Below the pieces are notes generated by a model. That model was not told the DNA's origin. It saw only the letters and a list, made by a program, of their open reading frames with translations, and did not search any database. From CAVXHQ01 sp963789535 (GTDB lineage: Bacteria > Pseudomonadota > Alphaproteobacteria > Rhodobacterales > Rhodobacteraceae), in the NCBI GenBank assembly GCA_963789535.1, contig CAWBKU010000005.1:1116001-1180000 (forward strand): a stretch of DNA of 64,000 nt. Direction: 5' to 3'. Shown here piece after piece: positions 25,172 to 33,846 of this stretch; the stretch's first letter is position 1, and every line of letters begins with the position of its first letter. Made by a program: the position numbers and the translations under genes.

Positions 25172-26812
25172 TCACATATTCGGATAATTCGGTCCATCAC
25201 CGCCCTGCGGCACGGTCCAGACGATGTTCTGGCTCGGATCCTTGATGTCGCAGGTCTTGCAGTGGACGCAGTTCTGGAAGTTGATCTGGAACCGGGTATC
25301 CGCCCCGGTCCCCACGAACTCGTAGACCCCCGCCGGGCAATAGCGCGCCGACGGCCCGGCATAGTCGGCAGGTTCACCTTCACCGGCACGTCCGCGTCCT
25401 TGAGCTTCAGGTGCGCGGGCTGGCCTTCCGCGTGGTTGGTGAAGCTGAACGCCACGTTGGTCAGCCGGTCGAACGACAGCTTGCCGTCCGGCTTGGGATA
25501 GTCGATCGGCTTGTGCATGGCCGCCGGTTCGGTCGCGGCGGCATCGGACTTGCCATGCTTCATCGTGCCGAGGAACGTCAGGCCCGACAGGTTGTTCAGC
25601 CACATATCCGCCCCGCCAAGGCCGAGCGACGCCATCAGGCCATAGCGCGACCACAGCGGCTTGACGTTGCGCACCCGCTTGAGATCCTTGCCGATCGGCC
25701 CGGTCCGCACGGCATCGTCATAGGCGTCGAGCACATCGCCCGAACGCCCCGCGCCGAGGGCCGCGAAGGCCGCCTCGGCAGCAGCGATCCCCGACAGCAT
25801 CGCGTTGTGGTTTCCCTTGATCCGCGGCACGTTGACCATGCCCGCCGCACACCCCAGAAGCGCGCCGCCCGGAAACGCCGTCTTCGGCAGCGACTGATAC
25901 CCGCCTTCGGTGATCGCGCGCGCGCCGTAGGCGATGCGCTTGCCGCCCTCCAGCAACGCGGCGACCATCGGGTGATGCTTGAACCGCTGGAATTCCATGT
26001 ACGGGAAACAGGTGCGGGTTGCGGTAGTTGAGGTGGACGACGAAACCGACGTAGACCTGATTGTTGTCCAGATGATAGATGAACGACCCGCCGCCCGCGT
26101 TGCCCCCCAGCGGCCAGCCCATCGTGTGCGTGACAGTCCCCTCGCGATGCTTTTCGGGGTCGATCTCCCACAGCTCCTTCATCCCCAGACCGTATTTCTG
26201 CGGCTGTCTGCCGTCGTCGAGCGCGAATTTCGCGATCACCTGCTGGGACAGCGACCCGCGCACGCCTTCGCCGAGGAACACGTATTTGCCCAGCAATTCC
26301 ATCCCCGGCTCATAGCCCGGCCCCTCGCTGCCATCGGCGGCGCGCCCGAATTCGCCCGCGACGACGCCCGCCACCCTGTCACCGTCCCAGACGATCTCGG
26401 AACATGACATGCCGGGGAATATCTCCACCCCCAGCGCCTCGGCCTGTTCGGCCAGCCAGCGGCAGACGTTGCCCATGCTGACGATATAATTGCCGTGATT
26501 GCTCATCAGCGGCGGCATGACGAGGTTGGGGATGCGCAACTGCCCCGCCTCGCCCAGCATGTAGAAATTGTCGGCCTTCACCGGCACTTTCACCGGCGCG
26601 CCGCGTGCCTTCCAGTCGGGGAGGAGCGCGTCGAGGCCCACGGGGTCCAGCACCGCGCCCGACAGGATATGCGCGCCGACTTCGGAGCCCTTTTCCAGCA
26701 CCACGACCGACAGATCCGCATCGAGCTGCTTGAGCCGGATCGCCGCCGAGAGGCCCGCAGGCCCCGCGCCGACGATCACCACGTCGTATTCCATCGCCTC
26801 GCGGTCGGCCAT
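25172..26812 (-). CDS. Electron transfer flavoprotein-ubiquinone oxidoreductase (two frameshifts)
   Basis: Membrane-associated FAD and [4Fe-4S] enzyme that passes electrons from ETF, reduced by acyl-CoA and amine dehydrogenases, to ubiquinone. The FAD site VVIVGAGPAGLSAAIRLKQL opens the protein. The C-terminus has CPAGVYEF and the cluster motif NCVHCKTCDIKDPSQNI. The frame breaks near 26003, where CCC should be CC (LFPYMEF), and near 25368, where one base is missing (VNLP then DYAGPSARYCPAG). With both corrected it is 546 residues, normal for the family. It fits the acyl-CoA dehydrogenase at 34875 and the demethylases at the left end as electron sources. Confidence 0.88.
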
Positions 26813-26956
26813 CTCGCACCCTCGTCGCTGTCCGGCCCCGCATCCGGGGCCTGTCCCATACCGGGAAACGACCTAGACCATGGGGGCGTTCCGGGCAATG
26901 CGGCGCGTCGCGTCACCTGGCCCCGCGCCAACGGCGCAGGACCGGGGCGTCCGTCG

Positions 26957-27943
26957 TCAGGCCTGCGCGCCCTCCGGCGGCGCCCGCCGTCCCCCGAACC
27001 CGCCGACCCAGTTCAGCGCCCGCTCGCCCATCGTCTTGAACTTCGCCGAGGCGCGGTCGAGCTTTGCCTCCCACTCCGGGTTGGGCTGCTGGCCTGCCGT
27101 GATCCTGAAATAGGCCTGCAACATGCAGGCGATGGCAAATGGCTCGATCAGCGCGGCCTTGACCGCCCAGGCGAAGATGAGCGCGAAGACCACGCCCCCC
27201 GCCGACCAGGCGCCGGGGATGAAATAGACCACGGCTGCCGCCGGGGCGAGCATCACGAAGAACACCAGCAGCGACAGCCCCCAGACGATGAGGGTCAGCC
27301 AGGCCGCGTTCACCATCATCGGCTTGGCGTTCTGCGCATACAGGACGAGGGCATCGCGGCTCGCCGCATAGGGATTGTCCGATTTCGTGTCGATGGTATG
27401 CGCCAGCATCACCTCGTCGAGCAGGCCCACCGCCAGCCGCAGATAGGCGCGCACGACGCCCATGATCTGCTGCACGCCGGGGATCGGCAGGAACGACGCG
27501 ATCCCCTGGATCAGGCCGGTGACGGCGCCGAGCACCCCCTTGATCAGGCGGTCGAGCGCGAAGAGCGCCGAGGCCTGCCCGAACCGCGTCCTGACCGCCT
27601 CGGTCGCCCAGTCGATCTGGCCGCGCCCGCCGGGGATCTCGCCGCCGCGCAAGAGTTCGACCATCACCGCGATATGCCCCGCCTTGACGAGATAGAGGAG
27701 GTAGTCGCGCAGAAAGAAGATCACGCCCGCCGTGGCGCCAAAGCCGATGAACCCGCCCCAGAGGGTCGTGGACGCCTGAAAGTCGTCGTCGCCGAACCCG
27801 CCGATGCCATAGCCCACCCCAGCGCTCGTGCCGGTGACGACGACGAAGGCCACGGCGATCCCGAAATAGACGACCATGCGGAATATCACGAACGGCGCCG
27901 TCCGCCGCATCAGGCCAAAGGCCGTGCCGGTGCTGAAATCCAT
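26957..27943 (-). CDS. Conserved hypothetical integral membrane protein
   Basis: About 328 residues with at least five or six hydrophobic stretches (for example IFRMVVYFGIAVAFVVVTG, LWGGFIGFGATAGVIFFL and LTLIVWGLSLLVFFVMLAPA) and a polar C-terminal tail. A cytoplasmic-looking middle part holds LIDEVMLAHTIDTKSDNPY-like sequence (LLDEVMLAHTI). I do not recognise a named family. The ATG at 27943 has GGAGG ten bases upstream and is preferred to an adjacent GTG. It is transcribed towards ETF-QO, with 144 bases between. Confidence 0.7.
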   Translation of the reverse strand: MDFSTGTAFGLMRRTAPFVIFRMVVYFGIAVAFVVVTGTSAGVGYGIGGFGDDDFQASTTLWGGFIGFGATAGVIFFLRDYLLYLVKAGHIAVMVELLRGGEIPGGRGQIDWATEAVRTRFGQASALFALDRLIKGVLGAVTGLIQGIASFLPIPGVQQIMGVVRAYLRLAVGLLDEVMLAHTIDTKSDNPYAASRDALVLYAQNAKPMMVNAAWLTLIVWGLSLLVFFVMLAPAAAVVYFIPGAWSAGGVVFALIFAWAVKAALIEPFAIACMLQAYFRITAGQQPNPEWEAKLDRASAKFKTMGERALNWVGGFGGRRAPPEGAQA

Positions 27944-28162
27944 CACCCCAAACCTCCATCGCCCCTCCCTCGGGGCATTTCAAATCCTGTGTCGGGCCGC
28001 CGCGCGACGCGGCGCGCCTGTCAATGACGACTGAGTAGATGGCCCGGACCCCGGCGCGCAAGGGTCGAGGCGCCACTGGTCGGGTATTCCGCACCCGAAC
28101 CGCGCCTTGCGCGCCCACGACACAGGCAAACCGCCCAAAAACGCGCCTGCGCGCGTTGCACC

Positions 28163-28191
28163 TTGGGTTCGCGCTGCCGACTTGCTACATA
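28163..28191 (+). promoter_or_regulatory. Candidate greA promoter
   Basis: TTGGGT (28163-28168), 17 bases, TACATA (28186-28191), 47 bases before the greA ATG. It lies in a 294-base gap (27944-28237) that also contains a CGCCGCG/CGCGGCG hairpin at 27998-28014 and no gene that I can support. Confidence 0.4.
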
Positions 28192-28237
28192 CCGTGCACC
28201 CAACGCCAAACGGCCAACGCCAAAAGGTCAGACGAGA

Positions 28238-28708
28238 ATGGACAAGATCCCCCTGACGCGCACCGGCTACGATGCGCTCAACGCCGAGCTGAAGAAGCTC
28301 AAGTCGGTCGAGCGGCCCGCGATCATCGCCGCCATCGCCGAGGCGCGCGCGCACGGCGACCTGTCCGAGAACGCCGAATATCATTCCGCCAAGGAAAAGC
28401 AGTCGTTCATCGAGGGCCGGGTCAAGGAGCTCGAAGGCGCGATTTCGCTTGCCGATGTGATCGACACGTCGAAACTGTCCGGACCGATCAAGTTCGGCGC
28501 TCACGTCAAGCTCGTCGACGAGGATACCGACGAGGAACGGACCTATCAGATCGTCGGCGAATACGAGGCCGACATCGAGGCCGGTCGCCTGAACATCAAG
28601 TCGCCCCTCGCGCGCGCGCTGATCGGCAAGACGCCCGGCGACAGCGTCGAGGTCCGTACCCCCGGCGGTCAGCGCAGCTACGAGATCCTCGAGATCGCCT
28701 ACAAATAG
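28238..28708 (+). CDS. greA: Transcription elongation factor GreA
   Basis: A 156-residue factor that enters the RNA polymerase secondary channel and triggers cleavage of backtracked transcripts. The N-terminal coiled coil begins IPLTRTGYDALNAELKKLK, and the catalytic acidic tip is GDLSENAEYHSAKE. The C-terminal FKBP-like domain ends RSYEILEIAYK. Length is exactly that of the family. Upstream in-frame codons are discarded because homology starts at MDKIPLT. Confidence 0.95.
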   Translation: MDKIPLTRTGYDALNAELKKLKSVERPAIIAAIAEARAHGDLSENAEYHSAKEKQSFIEGRVKELEGAISLADVIDTSKLSGPIKFGAHVKLVDEDTDEERTYQIVGEYEADIEAGRLNIKSPLARALIGKTPGDSVEVRTPGGQRSYEILEIAYK

Positions 28709-28753
28709 CGCGCCCCTCCCCGCAGGGCGCGCGCCCGCACATCTCCGAGCCCC

Positions 28754-29764
28754 ATGACAGAGCCGTCGTTCCTCGCCAAATCGACCCGTCCCGCCGCCCC
28801 GGCGATGCCCGAAGTGCTGGGCCGGGGCGAGATGATCGCGGCCGGTGTCGCGGTCCTGTGGCTGGTGATTACCGGCCTCTTCTTCCTCTTCGCGCCCGCC
28901 GCCCCCGCCGACACCCCCTTCGACAGCCTGCGCTTCGTGATGACGCTGCTCGCCATCTTCCTGCCCGTGGCGATGATCTGGGTCGCCGCCGCCGCCGCCC
29001 GCTCGACCCGGATCGTCCGCGAAGAGGGGCGGCGCCTCCAGGCCGCGATCGACGGGCTGCGCGAGAGCTATGTCGCCGACCGCACGGCGCTTGGCCTGGG
29101 CAAATCCGCTGCCGCCTCGGTCGAACGGAAACTGAACGAGATCGCGCAGGCCACCAAACAGACCGAAAGCGTGGTCGCCACCTTTGCCACCACCCGTTCC
29201 GCACCCCGCAAGCCGTTGCCAGACAGCCGCAAGAGCGCAAGCGACGAACAACCGTCGCTCGCCTTCGGCACCAGCGCCGAGGATGTCGCGCCGCCGCTGT
29301 CGCGTGCCGACACGGTCCGGGCGCTCAACTTTCCCGACAACGACAAGGACGAGGCGGGGTTCGCCGCGCTCCGCCGCGCGCTCAGGGACCGGACCCTGCG
29401 GCAGTTGATCCAGGCGGGACAGGACGTGCTGACGCTCCTGAGCCAGGACGGTATCTACATGGACGACCTGCGCCCGGACCGTGCCCGCCCCGAACTCTGG
29501 CGCCGCTTCGCCGCCGGCGAGCGGGGGCGCGCCATCGCGCAGCTCGGCGGCATCCGCGACCGCTCGAGCCTCGCCCTCGCCACCGTCCGGATGCGCGAGG
29601 ATACGATCTTCCGCGATACAGCGCACCATTTCCTGCGCCTCTTCGACCGCCAGCTCATCGCCTTCGAGCCCGAGGCGAGCGACGAGGATCTGGCCCATTT
29701 CTCCGAAACCCGCACCGCCCGCGCCTTCATGCTGCTCGGCCGGGTGACGGGCGCCTTCGACTGA
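28754..29764 (+). CDS. Conserved Rhodobacterales-type membrane protein, unknown function
   Basis: 336 residues. Two transmembrane segments lie near the N-terminus (about 28-50, AAGVAVLWLVITGLFFLF, and 62-82, FVMTLLAIFLPVAMIWVAAA). A helical region around RIVREEGRRLQAAIDGLRESY and a disordered Pro/Ser stretch follow, then a soluble C-terminal domain rich in Arg and Asp (ALRDRTLRQLIQAGQDVLTLL). Not a recognised family. Follows greA by 45 bases on the same strand. The 96-base gap after it carries the GGGGGAGCGAAGCGGGGGC stretch and no gene. Confidence 0.72.
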   Translation: MTEPSFLAKSTRPAAPAMPEVLGRGEMIAAGVAVLWLVITGLFFLFAPAAPADTPFDSLRFVMTLLAIFLPVAMIWVAAAAARSTRIVREEGRRLQAAIDGLRESYVADRTALGLGKSAAASVERKLNEIAQATKQTESVVATFATTRSAPRKPLPDSRKSASDEQPSLAFGTSAEDVAPPLSRADTVRALNFPDNDKDEAGFAALRRALRDRTLRQLIQAGQDVLTLLSQDGIYMDDLRPDRARPELWRRFAAGERGRAIAQLGGIRDRSSLALATVRMREDTIFRDTAHHFLRLFDRQLIAFEPEASDEDLAHFSETRTARAFMLLGRVTGAFD

Positions 29765-29860
29765 TCCTTCCGGCCCAGGGTTATTTTAGTCCTCAGATAC
29801 CTCCGGGGGAGCGAAGCGGGGGCAGAGCCGCCTCGACGATAGCCAGCCAAGGCACTTCCC

Positions 29861-30439
29861 TCAGATCCGGCGCACCATCGTCGTCGCTGCGGCGAACCCG
29901 AACAGCGGCCCGAACAGCCCGAGCTTCTGCTCGCCCACCGCCGCAAAGCCGCGCCGTTCATAGAGCGCCCGCGCCCTGTCGTTGCCGGTGATCACGTCGA
30001 GGCGCATCGCGCCGTAGCCCCGGTCGCGCGCCTCGCCCGCCAGTGCCTCGATCAGGCGCGACCCCACGCCCTGTCCGCGCGCCGCGGCGTCGACGAAGAT
30101 CCCGTCGAGCAGGAACCGCTCGTTGTCCAGATCCCGCTCGAGAAGTGCGAGTGCCAGCACCCGCCAGCCCGCGCCCCAGAGGCCATAGTGCCGCCGCATG
30201 TCCGGCCAGTCGGCATCGACGAGCGCGCCCTGCGCCGTCTTGAAGCCCGCCACGCCCAGCAGCGTCCCGTCCGGCGTGCGCGCGCAATAGGCGTGCTCGG
30301 GCGACAGCACCCCGGCGACGAACGGCAGCGCCTTGCGCGCGGGGCCAAGGACGCGGCCCAGCTTGCCCCCGAACGCCTCCCAGTAGAGCGCCGCGATCGC
30401 CGCCCGCTCGCCGTCTTGAAATCCCTTTGCAATCAGCAT
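29861..30439 (-). CDS. GNAT-family N-acetyltransferase
   Basis: A 192-residue acetyl-CoA-dependent acyltransferase. Acetyl-CoA-binding motif A is LLDGIFVDAAARGQGVGSRLI (central R/Q-x-x-G-x-G/A as RGQGVG), followed by motif B DVITGNDRARALYERRGF. The first half, with YWEAFGGKLGRVLGP, matches a subset of alphaproteobacterial GNATs. Substrate unknown. Start ATG at 30439; mobA lies 105 bases upstream on the same strand. Confidence 0.85.
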   Translation of the reverse strand: MLIAKGFQDGERAAIAALYWEAFGGKLGRVLGPARKALPFVAGVLSPEHAYCARTPDGTLLGVAGFKTAQGALVDADWPDMRRHYGLWGAGWRVLALALLERDLDNERFLLDGIFVDAAARGQGVGSRLIEALAGEARDRGYGAMRLDVITGNDRARALYERRGFAAVGEQKLGLFGPLFGFAAATTMVRRI

Positions 30440-30544
30440 TGTGCGACACCCGACGCCGGCGCATCCCCGCTCCGGTGCGGCGTCGGTCGTGCCGTCCGGT
30501 CGCCCCCGCCCGGGCGGTCGGTCGGGACGATCCCGTCAAGCGCC

Positions 30545-31186
30545 TCAGCCATGGCTCAGCCATGCCTCTGCCCGCGCCAGATCGCCGGGCGTATTGACGT
30601 TGAAGAACCCGTCCGGCTCCGTCAGCGGAAATTCCGCCACCACAGCGCCATGCCCGCCAGTCCAGTCCCGCACCTTGCGCATACCTGCCGCCAGTGCCGC
30701 GGCAAGGTCGTCTGACAGGGACACCGGCCAGAGCGCGCACAGCGGATGCAGCACCCCGCCGCTCGACGCCACGGCAAGGCCGCCGTCCGCCGCCAGCAGC
30801 AGCCGCGGCACGAGATCGCCCGGCACGAACGGCACGTCGCCGGGCACCGTCACGACATGGTCCGCGCCGGTTTCTCTCGCCCAGACCATCGCCGCCAGAA
30901 CCCCCGCCAGCGGCCCCGCGCCTTCCGCGTCACCGCCGATCACCGGATCGCAAACCACCGGCATCCCGAACCGCGCGAACCGCGCCGCATCGCCGTTGGC
31001 ATTCAGCGCCAGCGCCACCACCTGCGGCGCCAGACGCGCGACGACCGCCCCCAGCACCGTGCCGCCGCCCAGCGGCATCAGCCCCTTGTCGCCGCCGCCC
31101 ATCCGGCGTGCGGCGCCCCCGGCGAGGATGACCGCGAGCGGCCCCTGTCCGCGTGCACCCCGGTCCGCCCGGTCGTCCGTCGTCAT
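30545..31186 (-). CDS. mobA: Molybdenum cofactor guanylyltransferase
   Basis: A 213-residue nucleotidyltransferase that adds GMP to molybdopterin to give the bis-MGD cofactor of DMSO-reductase-family enzymes. The GTP-binding loop LAGGAARRMGGGDKG is at the N-terminus, with VPGDVPFVPGDL in the middle and FFNVNTPGDLARAE near the end. It is divergent from azlC, with 51 bases between starts. Other Moco genes in the window are moaD, moaE (15383-16079) and moaB (52293). Confidence 0.9.
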   Translation of the reverse strand: MTTDDRADRGARGQGPLAVILAGGAARRMGGGDKGLMPLGGGTVLGAVVARLAPQVVALALNANGDAARFARFGMPVVCDPVIGGDAEGAGPLAGVLAAMVWARETGADHVVTVPGDVPFVPGDLVPRLLLAADGGLAVASSGGVLHPLCALWPVSLSDDLAAALAAGMRKVRDWTGGHGAVVAEFPLTEPDGFFNVNTPGDLARAEAWLSHG

Positions 31187-31237
31187 GCCCGTCGCCGCCC
31201 GCTTGCCCTCGTCCGCGCGGAACTCTAGGCAATCGCC

Positions 31238-31984
31238 ATGACCGCGACCACCGAAAACCCCGCACCGCGCGCCGCCTTTCGGCGCGGCGTCCTCGACGCG
31301 CTGCCCTTCGTCGTCATGGTCGCCCCCTTCGCGTTCCTCTTCGGCGTCGTCGCGCGCGACGCGGGCCTCGATCTGGCCGCCGTCCTCGGCTTCTCGATCA
31401 CCGTCTTTGCCGGCGCCTCGCAGTTCACCGCCCTGCAACTCATGGCCGACAACGCGCCGACGCTCGTCGTCCTGGCCACCGCACTGGCGGTCAACCTGCG
31501 CACGGCGATGTATTCCGCCTCGCTCACGCCGCACCTCGGTGCGGCCCCGTTCTGGCAGCGCGTCTTCATCGCCTATTTCCTCGTCGACCAGACCTATGCG
31601 CTCTCGCTCACGCGGTTCGAGCAGCGCCCCGACTGGACCCTCGCGCAGCGCACCGCCTATTACTTCGGCGTCACCACGCCGATCTATCCGGTCTGGCTTG
31701 CCCTCACCGTCGCCGGCGCCCTCGTCGGGACGGCGATCCCGGGCTGGCTCGCACTCGATTTCGCGGTGCCGATCTGCTTTCTGGCGATCGTCGGACCGAT
31801 GCTGCGCTCGCCCGCGCATGTCGCGGCGGCGCTGACCTCGATCGTGGGCACGCTGGCGCTGGCGGTCGTTCCCTACGGCCTCGGCCTGCTGATCGCCGCC
31901 GCCGTCGCCATGGCGGTCGGCGCGCGCGTCGAACTCTGGCAGGAGGCGCGGCGCGGCCGCCCGCGCGGGGTGTCGGTGCCGTGA
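31238..31984 (+). CDS. azlC: AzlC-family branched-chain amino acid exporter, large subunit
   Basis: A 248-residue membrane protein, about seven hydrophobic segments. It has the AzlC pattern: GVLDALPFVVMVAPFAFLFG near the start, FAGASQFTALQL, and NLRTAMYSASL. With AzlD it would export branched-chain amino acids or related compounds. Its TGA overlaps the GTG start of azlD. Confidence 0.9.
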   Translation: MTATTENPAPRAAFRRGVLDALPFVVMVAPFAFLFGVVARDAGLDLAAVLGFSITVFAGASQFTALQLMADNAPTLVVLATALAVNLRTAMYSASLTPHLGAAPFWQRVFIAYFLVDQTYALSLTRFEQRPDWTLAQRTAYYFGVTTPIYPVWLALTVAGALVGTAIPGWLALDFAVPICFLAIVGPMLRSPAHVAAALTSIVGTLALAVVPYGLGLLIAAAVAMAVGARVELWQEARRGRPRGVSVP

Positions 31985-32328
31985 CCGATTATTTCAGCGC
32001 GGCGCAGGTCTGGACCATCATCCTCGTGCTGGGTGCCGGCACGTTCCTGATCCGCATTTCGTTTCTGGGGATGATCGGCGGGCGCGCGATGCCCGAATGG
32101 CTGCTGCGCCACCTGCGCTATGCCGCCGTCGCGGTCCTGCCCGGCCTCGTGGCGCCGCTGGTCCTGTGGCCCGCCGCGACCGGGGGCGTGCCCGATGCCG
32201 CACGTGCCGTGGCGGCTCTGGTGACGCTCGCCGTCGGCCTGTGGCGGCGCAGCGTGCTCTGGGCGATGGGCGCCGGGCTGGCCGCCCTCTACGGCGTGGC
32301 GGTCCTGCGCGCGCTGACCGGGGTCTAG
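31981..32328 (+). CDS. azlD: AzlD-family exporter subunit
   Basis: The 115-residue small partner of AzlC with about four membrane segments: IILVLGAGTFLIRISFLGMI, YAAVAVLPGLVAPLVL and the last GAGLAALYGVAVLRAL. It starts with GTG overlapping the azlC stop by four bases, which shows the coupled pair. Its TAG overlaps the stop of the convergent lipoprotein gene. Confidence 0.88.
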   Translation: MTDYFSAAQVWTIILVLGAGTFLIRISFLGMIGGRAMPEWLLRHLRYAAVAVLPGLVAPLVLWPAATGGVPDAARAVAALVTLAVGLWRRSVLWAMGAGLAALYGVAVLRALTGV

Positions 32329-32948
32329 TTCCCGAGGCCCGCCTCGATCGCCGCCGCCGCGCCGCTGCGGTCGTCCGGATCGCTCTCGCGGTACTCGGCC
32401 CGGCGCACGCCGGGGATCTCGCCGAACGCGGCCTCGAGCCTTTCGGGGAACCACGTGCTGCCGATGCCGTTGCCGATGCCCGGCAGGCGCCGCAGGATGG
32501 CGCTCGTGGCGCGGCTGCACTGCGCCTTTGGCACCGCGCCATAGTCCATCGCCGCGCGCATCGCGGCCACCGCCACCGCGGGGGTCACGACGAGTTCCTG
32601 CTCGACGACATAATAGGTCTCGCGCGCGTGATAGCTGACGTAGACATCCACCGCGCGCGGCGACATGCCGAAGATCACGTCGTTGCGCTCGGGGAGCGAG
32701 GCGCTGACGAAGGTGCCGGCCGGATCGAACAGCACCCGCTGGTCGGCGTTGATGAGGAGGCCGGTGTGCGCGCCGTTGCCGGAACTCACGTTGCGGACGG
32801 TATAGAGCGTGAGGGCGGCCGGGCCGTCGTGCCGATAGACAGCACGGGCCACCTCGGCCTCGGGCGCCCAGACCGGCTCTGCGGCGCAACCGCCCAGCAG
32901 GACGGGTGCGGCCAGCGGTGCCGACAGGACAAAGAACCGGCGATTCAT
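32325..32948 (-). CDS. Lipoprotein with possible permuted papain-like (YiiX/LRAT-type) hydrolase fold
   Basis: A 207-residue predicted lipoprotein. It starts with a basic residue pair, a hydrophobic stretch and the lipobox LLGGC near residue 20. A His lies in GAHTGLLI followed by RVLFDPAGTF, and a Cys comes later in KAQCSRATSAILRRL. A His before a Cys in such settings is the layout of permuted NlpC/P60-like enzymes, in which His comes first. This is inference from the motif order only; no family name is sure. Convergent with azlD and 22 bases downstream of the cytochrome oxidase subunit IV gene. Confidence 0.6.
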   Translation of the reverse strand: MNRRFFVLSAPLAAPVLLGGCAAEPVWAPEAEVARAVYRHDGPAALTLYTVRNVSSGNGAHTGLLINADQRVLFDPAGTFVSASLPERNDVIFGMSPRAVDVYVSYHARETYYVVEQELVVTPAVAVAAMRAAMDYGAVPKAQCSRATSAILRRLPGIGNGIGSTWFPERLEAAFGEIPGVRRAEYRESDPDDRSGAAAAIEAGLGN

Positions 32949-32970
32949 CGGGTCGACGCCCCCGCCATCC

Positions 32971-33108
32971 TTAGCCGTTGACCAGCGCAAGGAATACGAG
33001 CGCCAAGAGGATCACCACGATGGCCCGACCGACGATCGTGACGAAGGTCGCAAAGGTCCGCTCGTGGTCTGTGGTGTCCATGCTGCCGTGCTCGTGATGC
33101 TCTGCCAT
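32971..33108 (-). CDS. aa3-type cytochrome c oxidase subunit IV
   Basis: A 45-residue single-span protein: charged N-terminus (MAEHHEHGSMDTTDHERTF), then one membrane helix (VVILLALVFLALVNG). This matches the tiny fourth subunit of aa3 oxidase in Rhodobacter and Paracoccus, which binds subunit I/III in the membrane. MDTTDHERTF at codon 10 is an alternative start. No other oxidase gene is nearby, as is usual for this subunit. Confidence 0.82.
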   Translation of the reverse strand: MAEHHEHGSMDTTDHERTFATFVTIVGRAIVVILLALVFLALVNG

Positions 33109-33179
33109 CCCGCTCGTCCTCCAGTCGCATTGCCGTGCCGCCGCATCCCGGAACGGGCGCGGCGCGCTCGCCACCGGCT

Positions 33180-33695
33180 CTAGCCGATCGGCAGGGCGCT
33201 GTCACGCCCCCGTGCCCGCCCCCGCGCCCGTGCCCGCGCCCGGCGCCCCGCCTCGATCTCCTGCCCGAGGCGAAATCCGATGCGCCGTGCCTCGGGCACG
33301 TCGGCCTCCTTCGGCAGGGCGCGCAGCATGACGTTGAGTTGCGTGACATGCTGGATGAGCTGCGTCCGCACCCCGGCCGGGTCGCTGCCATAGAACGTCA
33401 CGATGTCGGGATCGAAATAGCCCATGCCCTCGATCCGGATCACGCCCGCGTCACCGCCGGTGAACCCCATCGCCACCTCGTGCTGCGCGTCGAGTTGCGC
33501 CTCGAAGTTCCGGATATACAGGATCAGCCGCTCGTAGGCCCAGCGCGCCGGGCTCTTCGCCGCCGCGTCCTGCTGCATCGTCGCGGGCAGGGTCTCGTCG
33601 CAGGGGGCGGTGCGATCGGGGTCGGTATGCACCTCGCGCACGCGCGGCAGGACCGCCGCCTCCTCTGCCTCCGCCGTCGTCTCGATCCCGTCCAT
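33180..33695 (-). CDS. DUF6173 family protein
   Basis: A 171-residue soluble protein. The conserved block includes SPARWAYERLILYIRNFE, AMGFTGGDAGVIRIEGMGYFD and GSDPAGVRTQLIQHVTQLN, and it ends in an Arg-rich tail with an RARARARGR repeat. It matches the DUF6173 family of Rhodobacterales as I recall it. Role unknown. The Met at 33695 starts homology; the upstream in-frame sequence looks non-coding. The gap 33696-33846 holds nothing that I recognise. Confidence 0.75.
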   Translation of the reverse strand: MDGIETTAEAEEAAVLPRVREVHTDPDRTAPCDETLPATMQQDAAAKSPARWAYERLILYIRNFEAQLDAQHEVAMGFTGGDAGVIRIEGMGYFDPDIVTFYGSDPAGVRTQLIQHVTQLNVMLRALPKEADVPEARRIGFRLGQEIEAGRRARARARGRARGRDSALPIG

Positions 33696-33846
33696 GCGCG
33701 CCTCCCGCCCCAAGGATGCCAAACCCGCGCCCGGATTGCCACACACGCTCCCGTCAGGGCATCTTACCGCGCATGGTTTTTTCTTGCCCCCATAACTCGC
33801 CCCCGGCAGGGTCCGGACGTTCCACCGGCGCGCGGCCTGCAATGGC

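Noticed and set aside
27980..29698. A 572-residue minus-strand open frame opposite greA and the following gene
   Set aside because: It is a long stopless antisense frame typical of high-GC DNA. The plus strand contains clear GreA motifs.
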